Part shown: positions 21,226-32,850 of the stretch, piece after piece
Position numbering within the stretch: position 1 is the stretch's first letter
Layout: every line of letters starts with the position of its first letter
Source of the DNA: Megalonaias nervosa
Taxonomy: Eukaryota; Mollusca; Bivalvia; Unionida; Unionidae
NCBI GenBank assembly: GCA_016617855.1
Contig: JAECUM010003289.1
Coordinates: 89,961-153,960, forward strand
DNA length: 64,000 bases
Reading direction: 5' to 3'
Position numbers and translations under genes: made by a program
The notes under the pieces: model-generated
What the model was told of the DNA's origin: nothing
Databases searched by the model: none
Seen by the model: the letters and a program-made list of their open reading frames with translations, nothing else

Positions 21226-22348
21226 ATGCCTATTTTTATGGCATACAGGTGAGTGCATTGGGCATATCATTATGACACATGGGTGAGTGCATTAGATCTA
21301 TCTTATGACATGCAGATGAGTGCAGAAGACCTATTCTTATGACATGCAGGTGAGAGCATTAGACTTATTTATATTACATGCTGGTGAGTGCAGTAGACCT
21401 ATTCTTATGACATGCAAGTGAAAGCATTAGACCTATTCATATTAAACGCATTTGAGTGTACTAGACCTACACTTATGACATGCAGGTGGGTGCATTAGAT
21501 CTATCCTTACGACATAAAGGTGAGAACATTAAATCTATTTGTTTTACATGCTTGTCAGACCAGTAGACCTATTCTTATGACATGCCGGTGAGTATATTAG
21601 GTCTACTTTATGACATGCATGTGAGTGCATTAAATCTATTCTTAAGAACTACAGATGAGAGCATTATGCCTATTCTGATGACATGCAGGTGAGTCATCAG
21701 ACCTATTCATATGACATGCTAGTGACAGCATTAGACCTATTCGTATTACATACTGGTGAATGTATTAGACCTATTCTTAGGACATGCATGCAGGTAAGTG
21801 AATTGGGCCAATTTTTATGACAAGCATGTGAGTGCATTAGGCCAGTTTTTATGACATGCAGGTGAGTGCATTTTTAGGACATGCAAATGAATCATTAGAC
21901 TATTCTTATGACATGCAGGTGCAAGTATTAGACCTATTCAAATTACATGCTAGTGAGTGCGTTAGGCCAATTTTTATGGCATGCAAGTGAGCGCATTTTT
22001 AGGATGTTCATGTGAGTCATTAGATCTATTCTTATGACATGCAGGTGAGAGTATTAGACCTATTTGTATTACATGCTGGTGAATAAATTCAGCCTATTCT
22101 TATGACATGCAGGTGAGAGTATTAGACCTATTCGTATTACATGATGGTGAGTGCATTAGGCCTATTCTTATTACATGCATGGGAGTGCATTAGGCCAATT
22201 TTTACAACATGCGTGTGAGTGCATTAGACTTATTCTTATGAAATACAGGTGAGTGTATTAGGAATATTCTTATGACATACAGGTGAGTGCATAAAGCCTC
22301 TTCTTATGACATGCAAGTGAGTACATAAGGCCTATTCTTATGACATAA
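21226..22348 (+). repeat. 34-bp minisatellite array, about 33 units
   Basis: The unit is about 34 bp: 'CATTAGACCTATTCTTATGA' then 'CATGCAGGTGAGTG'. Many units differ. An alternation between '...TTATGACATGCAGGTGAGAG' and '...TATTACATGCTGGTGAGTG' forms suggests a 68-bp dimer order in parts of the array. It lies within intron 2 of the carrier gene. Most units contain CAGGTG, which is a palindrome-like E-box core and, on the plus strand, a splice-donor-like CAGGTGAGT; the gene here runs on the minus strand. Confidence 0.92.
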
Positions 22349-22364
22349 AAGAACAGCTTCATTT

Positions 22365-22900
22365 TTATTTAGGACCAACCAAATATCATCAGAAGTCTTT
22401 TAAAGAAAAACCCATGTCAATATGACCATCCATTCAGGAAGAGAAGCAATAAGATTTTGAAGTTGGTCCCCATGGTGGCCATATTGGATTTCAAAGTCAT
22501 AACTCTTACAAAAATTGTGGAAGCAAAGTGTTTGTTAACAGATGATAACTATAATATTTAGCAAGTGTCATAGCAATCCAATGAAAACTGTGATACTAGT
22601 TGTGTACACAAGATTTAGTCCTAAACGGCACTGAGCTGCAAGTAAACATGGGCAATAACTCTAACATAAATGGTGGAGGCAAAGTGATGTGTTGAAATGT
22701 GTATATTTAGGGAATGACCACAATACTTACTAAGTTTTATGGCAATCCATCAAAACCTATAAGACCAGTTGTACAAACAAGATTGTGCCAGATGAAAGTA
22801 TGGTCAGATGGACACTGATCTGCTTCTATAGTAGTATGGATTACAATAAATATGACCATCGAAAATTCAATCTTGCAGTGATCAGTTTATGCTTTTTTTT
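22365..22900 (-). repeat. Diverged '...GGTCCTAAAT' satellite units, minus orientation
   Basis: 'TTAGGACCAACCAAATATC' and 'CCATGTCAATATGACCATCC' are the reverse complement of the unit found in the arrays at 55010-56060 and 58330-59030. The following 'TCATAGCAATCCAATGAAAA' and 'TTATGGCAATCCATCAAAAC' (about 170 bp apart) form another diverged tandem pair. Confidence 0.6.
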
Positions 22901-23569
22901 TCATTCTGACATGAAATACGTTGTAGCAAATAATCAATAGACCATGACAAAAATAATAGGTTCTTTGAAAACTCAAAAATTAACGTTAAGCCCATGCAAA
23001 GCTTATTATGCCTCAAAAAAAAAATTTCCCGTCAATTTTTCACTGGTTGGAAGATCACGTCATGGTGTTCAAGCTCGGTTGTTCATAGGATTTTCACCCC
23101 CAGACTTCCATTTAGAGTCCAAATGCTGATCATACAGTATATTTCTAACTATGAATGTGTTAATGAAACATGAATGCTTCAAGACAGTGCCTGAAAACTG
23201 GCCTAAAGATTAAAATATAACCAAGGTGTGATGGAAGAATGTACAGCTGGATGGACAAGATATGTGTATTAGCATTTAATTGCCCCTCAGCACAACAATG
23301 GCTATATGGTGCCCATCTTTATAAAAGAACTCCACAAAAACAAGTAAGATCAACCCTTCTAAACAAATGTAAACATGAAGTACTACCAGACAAAATATAA
23401 CAAGTAAGAATGTTAAAATTCTTTAAGGGGTAACATTCTATGCCCTACCACTGTCATGGTAGGGAACAACAGTGGGGAGTTACAAACTGATTTTCACACA
23501 TTTCACACATTTCCATGAGTCTGTGACTTTCCCGAAGAGGTCAAACACAAACCCTGCACAAGTACTTAC

Positions 23570-23662
23570 CAAGATGTTTAAAATGTTGCTTGTGGCCTTG
23601 TAAAAGAATTTTTATCCTGTCAAGAGGAGCTACTGTCGTTTTTGCACAACATCCTGCAATAC
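23570..23662 (-). CDS. SLC25A16: SLC25A16-type mitochondrial carrier, exon 2
   Basis: 93 bp between CACTTTTACAG and a consensus GTAAGTACT donor. With one base from exon 1 it encodes GIAGCCAKTTVAPLDRIKIL, then LQGHKQHFKHL and the first base of a Gly codon. It holds the signature PxDxxR of carrier repeat 1 (PLDRIK) at the end of transmembrane helix 1, and the GxxxG-type 'GIAG'. Human SLC25A16 is nearly the same here (GIAGCCAKTTVAPLDRVK). The family places coenzyme A or a precursor in the mitochondrial matrix, on genetic and yeast-complementation grounds; the substrate is not readable from sequence. Confidence 0.93.
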
Positions 23663-23730
23663 CTGTAAAAGTGAATGGCTTCAGAAAAACAGGAATTTAG
23701 CTTAGATAAAACAGACTATCATATATAGAT

Positions 23731-23860
23731 TCATGCCAACCCCAAGTGTAATCCGAGCATAAAAAGTGCAATCTATTATTACATGCTGCATAATTATAGT
23801 ACACTGTATGAAAATGTACATTTATTTTTGCTATTAACAATGATCTGCAGCTGGTCAAAA
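23731..23860 (+). repeat. Interspersed repeat 'CATGCCAACCCC', copy 2
   Basis: 'CATGCCAACCCCAAGTGTAA' then 'TCCGAGCATAAAAAGTGCAA'. It matches 16728 and 36912. A foldback element begins ten bases downstream. Confidence 0.6.
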
Positions 23861-23869
23861 TTTTTATTA

Positions 23870-24020
23870 TATAGGATGACCATGTATGAAGCCTATTAAA
23901 ACAGTCTATATAATAGTTGTGAGATTGTTTTCATTTGTCTATGTACAGTATATACACCATGAAAACAGACTTCACAACTATCATATAGCCTTTATAGGCT
24001 GTATACATGGTCATCCTATA
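23870..24020. mobile_element. Foldback (hairpin) MITE, about 150 bp
   Basis: The left arm begins TATAGGATGACCATGTAT and continues for about 65 bases to TGTTTTCAT. The right arm is its imperfect complement (ATGAAAACAGACTTCACAAC ... ACATGGTCATCCTATA). The loop is about 20-25 bases. The transcript of either strand would fold into a long imperfect stem. TA at both edges suggests a Tc1/mariner-type target, but the edges are ambiguous because the ends themselves start with TA. Confidence 0.75.
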
Positions 24021-26000
24021 AACAAACTGAAACAGTTATGTCACCATTTTGTATTTAACTGCAATAAGGTAGATACATGACCAGTTAAAAAAATTATTAT
24101 GGCCACTGTGCAGAGAAATAAAGACTTTAATTTATATTATAGCCACAGACATCCAAATTATGTTGGTTTTTTTTAATTAAAAAAGATGCTTGTCAAAAAA
24201 AGAGTGCCAATTTAATATACATTTCATTTTATGAGAGAACATATTGGGGCACGAATAAAAGTCACAGCTCTTGATTCGAGAGTTAAAAGTCATCTGAGAC
24301 CAGTTCAGTGGGAATCCAGTTATGTGCATGGTCAGTAATATAATGGATTCATAAAAAATTCTCATTTAAATTCATTTTTTTATACATAATATGGAAGGAT
24401 CAACATAAATAATGATCATGAGCAAAGCAGTCCAAATTACGTCCAGCAATATAAAGAATAAGTTCCAGAAAACAACTTTTCACATGAACCAAATTTATAC
24501 TTCTTTAGTTTAATCTCGGCAAATACAATTTTTAAGTACATTCCTGATTTGGAGAGTGGATATATGGGAATTTTTCAACCCCTGGTAATATATTTTAAGA
24601 AGAAGTCAAATCAGACTGTAGTTGTAACAAGTCACATGACAGGTGTATATATAGCTACATCCCTGTGAGATTATAAATGGTTATAATTACTGCAGCTACA
24701 GGCTGTCTAACAAGAGAACATGCAAACAGGAACAAGATATTGCTTACCTGGGTAACTTGTAACTGATAAATGTAGGAAAGCAAATTCCTACGTGTAATGA
24801 AATTGTGGCATGAAAGCAAAGCTTGGAACACTTAACCACCACATTTTCTATTAGGCCTAAGAAAATACGAGTGTTTCTGGTATCATGCAAACAATAAAAA
24901 ATGGACTAAATTTTTGGAATAATACTTTTTAAAATTCATTTATATCCCGCCATTACTGAGAGTGAATCATGGTTGCATAACCCAATTTTATTCCTTTGAG
25001 GAAAAAACTTTGTCAGTATTACAACATGATGTTTTACGGATAGTGAGATATACACTCTAAACAATTACTTAAATAATTTGTTTTTCTTAAGTATCTTGCT
25101 GTAACTTTGAAATGTCCACAATTAGTGAACAGCATGCAAAGGTAGCTAACCATTGCTGTATCGTGCTTTTTAGTCTCTATCTGATAGTGCTGAAAAATAC
25201 TGAGAGAAAATACTAAACGTTTAACTAGGCAATGATTTCTAAAGCTGTTACTTAGGAACCAAATGAAGTGTGGTCTGGCCATAACACTCAGAAAATCCAG
25301 AAATTTTTTGTTGTTTTTTAAATACTCTATGATCAGAAAATGTCCTGGCCATCACAAGAAAATCAGAGGATCTGTATATTTGGTTTCATGTAGGTAATTA
25401 AACTTGGATGCAGTTCAGGAGAAAACATACTGGGTTATTGGTTTTTGTTTTTATTAAAGGTCAAAGATACCAAATCTAAAAATATTGCGTGTGTAATAAC
25501 AAACCATAAAATTATTAAAATATACATGCGATAACATAAAACACCATTTTGCTTTTGAAATTCAAAAACAACAATACCATTTTAAGGGTGTTTGTAAATT
25601 TAAGTTTTGCTGGGCAATGAAACTATTGGTGAGCATCAGAAACACCAAAATAATACCTGTCTGGTTTATAAGCACAACAGCAAACACAACAAATTCATTC
25701 CCAACATTATATATAAATCTTAGTATACCTAAGACTTTTTCATTGTTAATTTAATTTTCTATTTTTATTTAATATATTGTTTTCAGCTTTGAATAAAGAT
25801 TATTAAATTTAATCCCTAAAGTGTATTAATTTACCAAATATATACATAACTTACTTTACAGAAATTCATGTATTTTTAAATTACTTGTGGTAAGGTGCTA
25901 CATATATATATTTTCCAATGGGGAGAACACTCTTCACATTATAAAACGTCTGATTCTCAATAGGCCTGCTCATCATTTCCCTTGCTTTATGATGCAAACT
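24020..26000. other. Intron 1 of the carrier gene, featureless part
   Basis: AT-rich sequence without coding exons, TIRs or arrays that could be recognised. Short open frames on both strands (60-80 aa) lack any domain. Confidence 0.4.
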
Positions 26001-26029
26001 GCTATTTTGGAACCTAGAGTGGGGACAGT

Positions 26030-26310
26030 ATAAGCCAATCAGATGCAAGATTACCTCATTAATATGCATCAAACATGTCCAAGATCTTCATGATATAACA
26101 TATATTCCAAGTTTTATCAAAATTGGACCAGAAATGCAGCCTGCATTGGGTAACAAGCTCAGCCAATCAGATGCATGATCACCCCATTAGTATCCATGGA
26201 TCTCCCTCAATACTGAAATCATCTGAGCCCTTAATGATACAAGCATATATAACAAGTTTTATCCAAATTGGATAGAAAATATGGTCTCCACAGGAGTAAC
26301 AAGGAAAACT
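26030..26310 (+). repeat. Two-unit tandem repeat of about 130 bp
   Basis: 'GCCAATCAGATGCA.GAT.ACC' with 'CAAGTTTTATCAAAATTGGA' occurs from about 26033 and again from about 26163 ('CAAGTTTTATCCAAATTGGA'). The units have diverged. It resembles short intronic satellites found elsewhere in this window. Confidence 0.65.
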
Positions 26311-26399
26311 AATTACATATATGGACTCCAGTGTGGTAGACAAGCAATTGTTGATGGACAGATACATGTAGGACAATGCATAATGGACTCAGGGCTAGA

Positions 26400-29230
26400 C
26401 ATATAAGTTCAATTAGCCTTATGGCTGGTGAGCTAAATATTTACTGTACAGAATTCCAAACATTATCCATTTTAGACAGGATTCATGACACATCATATTT
26501 TAGTAATGTATCTGCCACATGCATGCAAATATTGATCTAAATCTTTATCACTAGCATTCATATGTTTATTGCATCTAAGTGAGTATAATGCTGTGAATCA
26601 CACATGATTTCTTAGGATAAACTAGTAAATATGATAAAATCTGTCATAACACCTTAGAGACGTTGTTGCATAAGGTGTAAATCAACATTCCTGCTGTGAT
26701 AATGTGAAGTGACACATAATGATGTAAAAAGTATAGTTCTGATGAATAACTCAAAACAGAAACCTGAAGAACATTTCCAATTATGATTTTAAGCATGAAT
26801 TATAACTTTACTATACCCCTGACAAAGTGCTGCATACAGCAAGCCTGAAGATGAAGAATAACTCAGTTTTATAAATGTATCAAGTTTATAATGAAGATTT
26901 TGTGTACAAAACAATACACAAGTTTGAAAAAAAAAGAAAAAAAAGAGAAAAGAAACTTTAAAGTTCCTGAATTTACACTAAATGTTTCAGATCCAGACAG
27001 GGATAAAACCCTCTGCTGAACTAATGGAGTAGCAGGAAATGAACAAATTTATAAGATGAGGCAGGGTCCAGACCCAGGTTCCAATTGATTTCTAAAAAGT
27101 TTTCATAAAATGTCACTTCTTCATACTTAAAATACTTAAACACTAATAATAATAATAATAATAATAATAATGGAAAGGATAATAAAACAATAACTTCTAG
27201 TTCTAACTTTGTACACCTGAGAATATTTTAATCTTGAATTTAATGACAAAATGAGAAAATCCTACAATTCTCTCAGATTTAACTAATTAACCCCTGGCGA
27301 TTCTTTTAATTTTTGCCTTAAATGGGGGTAGGAAACACTTTTGGGAGGGGTTACTTTCAGAATGCATCTACATACATCTGCTTTGGAGAGATTTTCATTT
27401 CGCTAGATACCTAGGTATAATAAAGACACCAATTTTGATTGGCAATTTCACTCACGCATGTGCTGAAGGGCAAATATTGGACTTTTTTATTTCATACTGG
27501 ACCCATGATATTCATGTTATGGCCACTTTTTACTCCAAATCTCAAACTTATCCTGCTTTCTGCAAAGGTTCACCTGTCCATGTGCAGTTCATAGTGGTCT
27601 GCTTTAGATCACAAGCCAAAAAGTCTACAATCTTAACACAAACTCCAGTTCTGAAAACCCGTAAATATTTGCCTAAAAAAATCAGGCCACCAATATAAGT
27701 TTTTTTTTCTGGATGTGTTTTGTAATATGAGTAGAAAGTCTACATTATTTGGTATCATTGTAGATCTACATCTGTCTACTTTTCTGTAATGCCACCCACT
27801 TGGTGTATCATAAAATATGTTGACAGTACAGAGCTTGGAAGTATGATGCATAAATGTGGAACATAGGGTTTATGAGTGAAAACAAAAGGCTTTGATGATG
27901 AGTTGATATTACAAATGAAATTGTATTTTTAATATTGTTTAATTCAAAATGCAAATTTAATTGCTGAATGCTAAGTAGCAATAATGGCAGACAATTTTTT
28001 ATGTAAGTGAAGGTGCAGTACAATACATATATCACATTTATCACAAATTAACACATATAATGTACAAGTTCAGAGAATAGGTTAATGAGACAAACTATCA
28101 CCTGCAACATGTACAACCCTTGTGACTGACAGTCAATGGTATCCAATCCAAGCCAGCTACTCATGTAATGTTCATGTACACGACATTTTTTCCCTGTTTG
28201 AGATGCAAAGACTCAATAGAGTACTTGTTGTATCAAGTTGTTACAAACCATATTTAACTATTGCGATGTTCCATGGGCTGGAGATTATTATTAGGCAAAA
28301 AAAATGTGTTTCCTATTGCACTGATTTTAAAATTAGGGTAGGCAGGCTGGTTTTTATGTTTTATATGCCAGAAATGTTCTTCCATAGCTTTAGCCATAGA
28401 CTTCCATAGCTTTATCCATAGACTTAGAAAATTACATTATCTGAGAGTGTGAAAATTTTTAAACACGTGTGGAATTTATCTACACTGGACTGAAGGCTAT
28501 GCTCTATCAGTGTTATCAACAACGTGATTTTCATTAAAAATATGACTTTGTTCATCACTTACTGATGAATCAATCGTCAAGCACCAGCCAAGGAGTGACA
28601 TTTTACTTCTAAGTCAGTTGCTATGTTAACAATGGTCAGTCATGAAGGTGCTGAGCTTCGATGTTATTTTTAGCACAGATATTTTTCAAAAGAAGCATTA
28701 ACTTCTGAATTAAAATGTTTCTTGTTGTCACCAAAGATTATTATAAAACTAATTGGATAGTTGTTCATGATAAACAAATTCTGGACTTGTGATCTGGACT
28801 GAGGAACACAATGAGGTTAAGTTGTGATAATTTTGCATAAAATTAATTTACAGTGGTATAAAAAGCAGAACATTTATTATCTCTATTAATCATCTGATGC
28901 AGTACATATAATATAAATCATTCACAGCAGTTCACAGCTATGACATGTTTAACATAAGGTCTACTATAATACAAGCTTTCTTTTTCCTTTAAATATACAT
29001 TTTTCTTTGTAATAAAATAGTTTTTAATTATTTTTTTAAAAATGAGAAAGAAAGAGAGATTATATGCAATGTAACTTTTATTGCTAACTTGGAAACAGAA
29101 ATTGATGATCAGAGAGTAAGCATGTGTAAAATGTGCTGCAATCATCTTCATTGCAGAATTAGTCTGCTGATAAAATTAGGTCTTAAAATGTTGGCACTGC
29201 TCTTCATTCAGAATAAGTACATAAAACAAG
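26400..29230. other. Intronic sequence, no gene recognised
   Basis: Contains an (AAT)n microsatellite at 27143-27172 and poly-A-rich runs near 26925. No splice-flanked coding segment or repeat with clear ends was found. Confidence 0.4.
27143..27172 (+). repeat. (AAT)n microsatellite
   Basis: About ten AAT units in intron 1 of the carrier gene. Confidence 0.9.
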
Positions 29231-29239
29231 TAAACGGTT

Positions 29240-29412
29240 GAATTTATTTTGTATTTAAATAGAATTTACATAATTAATTAGGTTATTAACCTGCTATTGT
29301 TGTGCCTTTCTTATTTTCTTAAATAAGTTAATTGCAATTCATTTTGTATTTTTCAAAAGAACTAACATAATTAATTGGGTTATTAACTTGCTATTGTTGT
29401 GCCTTTCTTATT
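29240..29412 (+). repeat. Tandem duplication of about 95 bp
   Basis: 'ACATAATTAATTAGGTTATT' and 'CTATTGTTGTGCCTTTCTTA' recur about 95 bases later with few changes ('ACATAATTAATTGGGTTATT'). It is a simple two-copy duplication, fairly young by its similarity. Confidence 0.85.
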
Positions 29413-30122
29413 TTCTTATTATTTCAAGTTTGGTTCTGAAGTCAAATTTGGTCATAATTAACACATTCAAACTAAAAACTTCAAAAATTTAATAGATTAA
29501 ATGTCAAATGAGCTGGCATTACTGCAATAATCTGACTGAACACTGACAATATTTGTGATGGCCTTAGAACTAGTATGGAAGATTCACAATAAGCATAAAA
29601 TTATTGGGATTTACAACCTTTGATGCCAAAACCTCTTCTACCTCCAGTTCAGTGAAATTAAAGTTCTACCAAGGATACCTGTTTAAAGCTATAAAAAAAT
29701 ATTAAGCCACATATAAACAGGAAATGAATGCAATAAAATATACATTTTATAACCTTGGCAAACAAGTTGCTTAGCATTTTCAGGTGATATACAAGGCATT
29801 ATTGCTAGAAATGACGTGTTCAGTTTATGTGTAATAGAGAAAAGTTAAATAAGGGGGAAAATATGAAGAAGAAGAAATGCTTCCTATATGAAACTAAACC
29901 TAAACTGACATACAAAAATTACTGGTTGTATATTGTGCAATAAATACAATCATATCTAATATAGACAGTCAATTCACAACTAAGTTTGCATAACAGCATT
30001 TCTGCAGAATTGCAAAAGAAACATTAAAATGCATAAAAACATCAGAACACAAAGGAAACACTGAAACAAACTTAAATTATTCTAGAATGAATACTGTTAC
30101 TTGCTAAAGCCATTTGCAGTCA

Positions 30123-30342
30123 ATGAAACTAAGAACAGATACCTTTCAGTATCTGCTGAACTGTGATTCCAGATTGGAACTTCTGCCATTGTACAGAAGG
30201 GTTCCGTCATGTGGTCAACATTTACTTGATCATAAGACTCATGTCCAGAAGTCATTCATCTGATGAAGACCTTGAGATACAGTTGAAAGCTAAAGAGTCA
30301 TAATCTATTATGCAACAGAAAGGTATCTATTCTTAGTTTCAT
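30123..30342. mobile_element. TIR element of about 220 bp
   Basis: The left end, ATGAAACTAAGAACAGATAC (continuing CTTTC), is the near-perfect complement of the right end, GAAAGGTATCTATTCTTAG (continuing TTTCAT). The ends form a TIR of about 25 bp. The interior has a second partly self-complementary stretch and 'CTGATGAAGACCTTGAGA'. No unequivocal target duplication was seen. Confidence 0.65.
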
Positions 30343-30349
30343 AAACATT

Positions 30350-32840
30350 AATTATACACATGAAGTATATACAATAGTGTATCATTAATTGTGCATGCAT
30401 AATTTTAACTTTAATAATTTAATATTATTTGTATAATACAGTAGATGGATTGTATGTTCTATTAAATTGATCTGCAACAAATGAATTTGAGAAACAAATA
30501 TTATCCTTTCACTGTAACAGACACTTAAATGAAAGCTGAAAATTGTACATGTTTGAAGTTTTCTAGACACAATAAAAATGCAGGTAACATACAGTGATGA
30601 CTATATTTTCAATTGGAAATACATGTAATTTATCTTTACAATGAAAATGTTATCCTATGGAAAAAAAATCTCTGAGGTACCCTTTTTAATACCTTATTAG
30701 GTGTCAATATTGTTTTTCATGCTACCTTATACTTACCTTCACCACAACATCTTGTTTGTCGTGTCTTTAAAAAAAAACAATTGAAGGCTCTTCGTATAAA
30801 AATGCTAAAAATCTGAAAATTTGTGTTCACTTGGCAAGGTTCTTTACTGAATCAGTCAAGATGGCTTAACTTCCATGAAGTACCTGTAAATCTGAATGTC
30901 AAAATATGATCATTCAGTGGTGGCTGTAAATGGTACCATGGAAAGTGTATTGATGTCTTGATACACAATTCTAACAAGTGAAATAGAACAGGAAAAGAAA
31001 GGATAATATTGTTAGAAATGCAATAAAACAATGTACCAGGTAATATAAATATAAATTTGGATTTTCCATTTTTTCACGTAATTTCTCTTTTTGTCCCTAT
31101 ATTACCTTTGTTTTGTTTAGTTTCAGTAAGTACAGACATTCCCACAATCACAAATATAAAATTTAAACAATTCTTAACATCTAACCTGGGCTCTCAACTG
31201 AGTTTCAGGCCGAGGAGGCCTGGAATCTCCACTCATGGAACTCAAAAGTCCCTAGCCTATTTCTAAGAATCTCTGGCAGGAACTTGGGAGTCCCTGACTT
31301 TCAAAGGATAGAAATGAAAATGAAAAACCACATGCTCATTATTTAATACAGGTCAGGACTGAAATCTTACTTAGATATTTATAATATCAAACTAAAAAAA
31401 ATATTTTTCAGTAAAAAGAATGTTAAATTTAAAAAATTATAAATGTAAATTTATAAAAGTTTTTAACCCTATAACAATACTAAAAACAACTAAACAACAA
31501 CAATAAAATCATGAACAGTTAGTCTGAATCCCAAGAATGATCATGTTTCCTCTGCAAATAAATCTGCAAATTGAGTCCCACCAAAGAAACTTACATGAAT
31601 AAATACCTGGTATTACACTATACCATATACATAAACATAACTTACTAACATTAAATGAAACAAAGAAAGAATGAAAAAAATAAACAAATGTGCAAAACAA
31701 CTGGGCCCTAATGAATAAAGACGGGATATAATGTGGGCTCTATAAAAAAGATGAATTCATCTTGGTATATCTATAGTACCTAAATAAATGTAGCTGGAGA
31801 CTGCAGATTTGAACTTCTATCAATATTTGAGCTAAGGTAATAATGAAATATCACCAAATATATTTTTTGTTGGCATTGGTGTACTTTTCATCACAAGTCC
31901 ATTTCCAGAAAAATGAAAACAGATTTTGACAACTCATTTTATGAGTCAACACATTTTTCTGCACCCATTTAAGAAGTCTCTGCTGATAATATAGTGCCAT
32001 TTAGAAATCATATGTACTTAAATAAGCTATTCTTATTATTATTGCATATTAATGATTTAACAATATTATCTAAATCAAACTCTGGGAAAACTTTAATTAC
32101 TTTCATTATTTGTATTCATATCATCAAGAATTTAATTTAAGCAATGTTACAACAAAATAGGGCATCCCTTATTTGGCAACCAACAGCAGGACCAGGTGCT
32201 TACAAACAAGACTTTTTTACTTATGTCTGAGTAGCTTTTGGATGGGCAGTCCTTTTCCAAATTACAAGGATAATGATTAACTATTAATTAGTCACATTGG
32301 CTACATGCCTGTTAACTTAAGTGTAGCCTTAAGATATTCTTCAGACTGGCCACACATGACCAAAATATGAAAAGGAACAGTGTCCCAGAGAAAATGAGGT
32401 GCATCATGGGGACTGGATACAGGGAGAAATGATGCGCCCTTCGAGAATTTCACTCATATCTGTCCCGGAAATTCAGGTTTCCAAGAGCTACGATTTAAAT
32501 TATTATTTAATTAAAACTCTATCATTGTTTCATAATTCTGAAGATTCCTGTCTGTTTTGTATAATTTTTTATAATTTCTTATTAAATTGTTCTCCAATTC
32601 TTGTTTCTAAAATCTGCTATTGCATCACTTTTTGTCAGGAAATAAAGTACACATTATTCTATTATATAATTAATATGAAATTATCAAAGTTATGAATTAT
32701 ACAACCAATGATACACTATGATATATACAATATAATTTAAGTGTTTCTGTATATCCACTGTGCTCTGATGTTTTGACATTTCTACACACCCCTTGTTCAA
32801 ATAATGCTTGGCTTATTCAGCCGGAAACATAATTTTCATG
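30350..32840. other. Intronic sequence, no gene recognised
   Basis: AT-rich with poly-A runs. No repeat ends, array or splice-flanked coding segment could be supported. Confidence 0.4.
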
Positions 32841-32850
32841 TCATGCAAAT

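Noticed and set aside
21226..22348. CRISPR array
   Set aside because: Units are contiguous 34-bp tandem repeats without unique spacers, in a eukaryotic intron.
30270..30320. Hammerhead ribozyme suggested by CTGATGA...GAAA
   Set aside because: The core bases occur, but the segments that should form stems II and III do not pair, and no cleavage triplet is in the right place.
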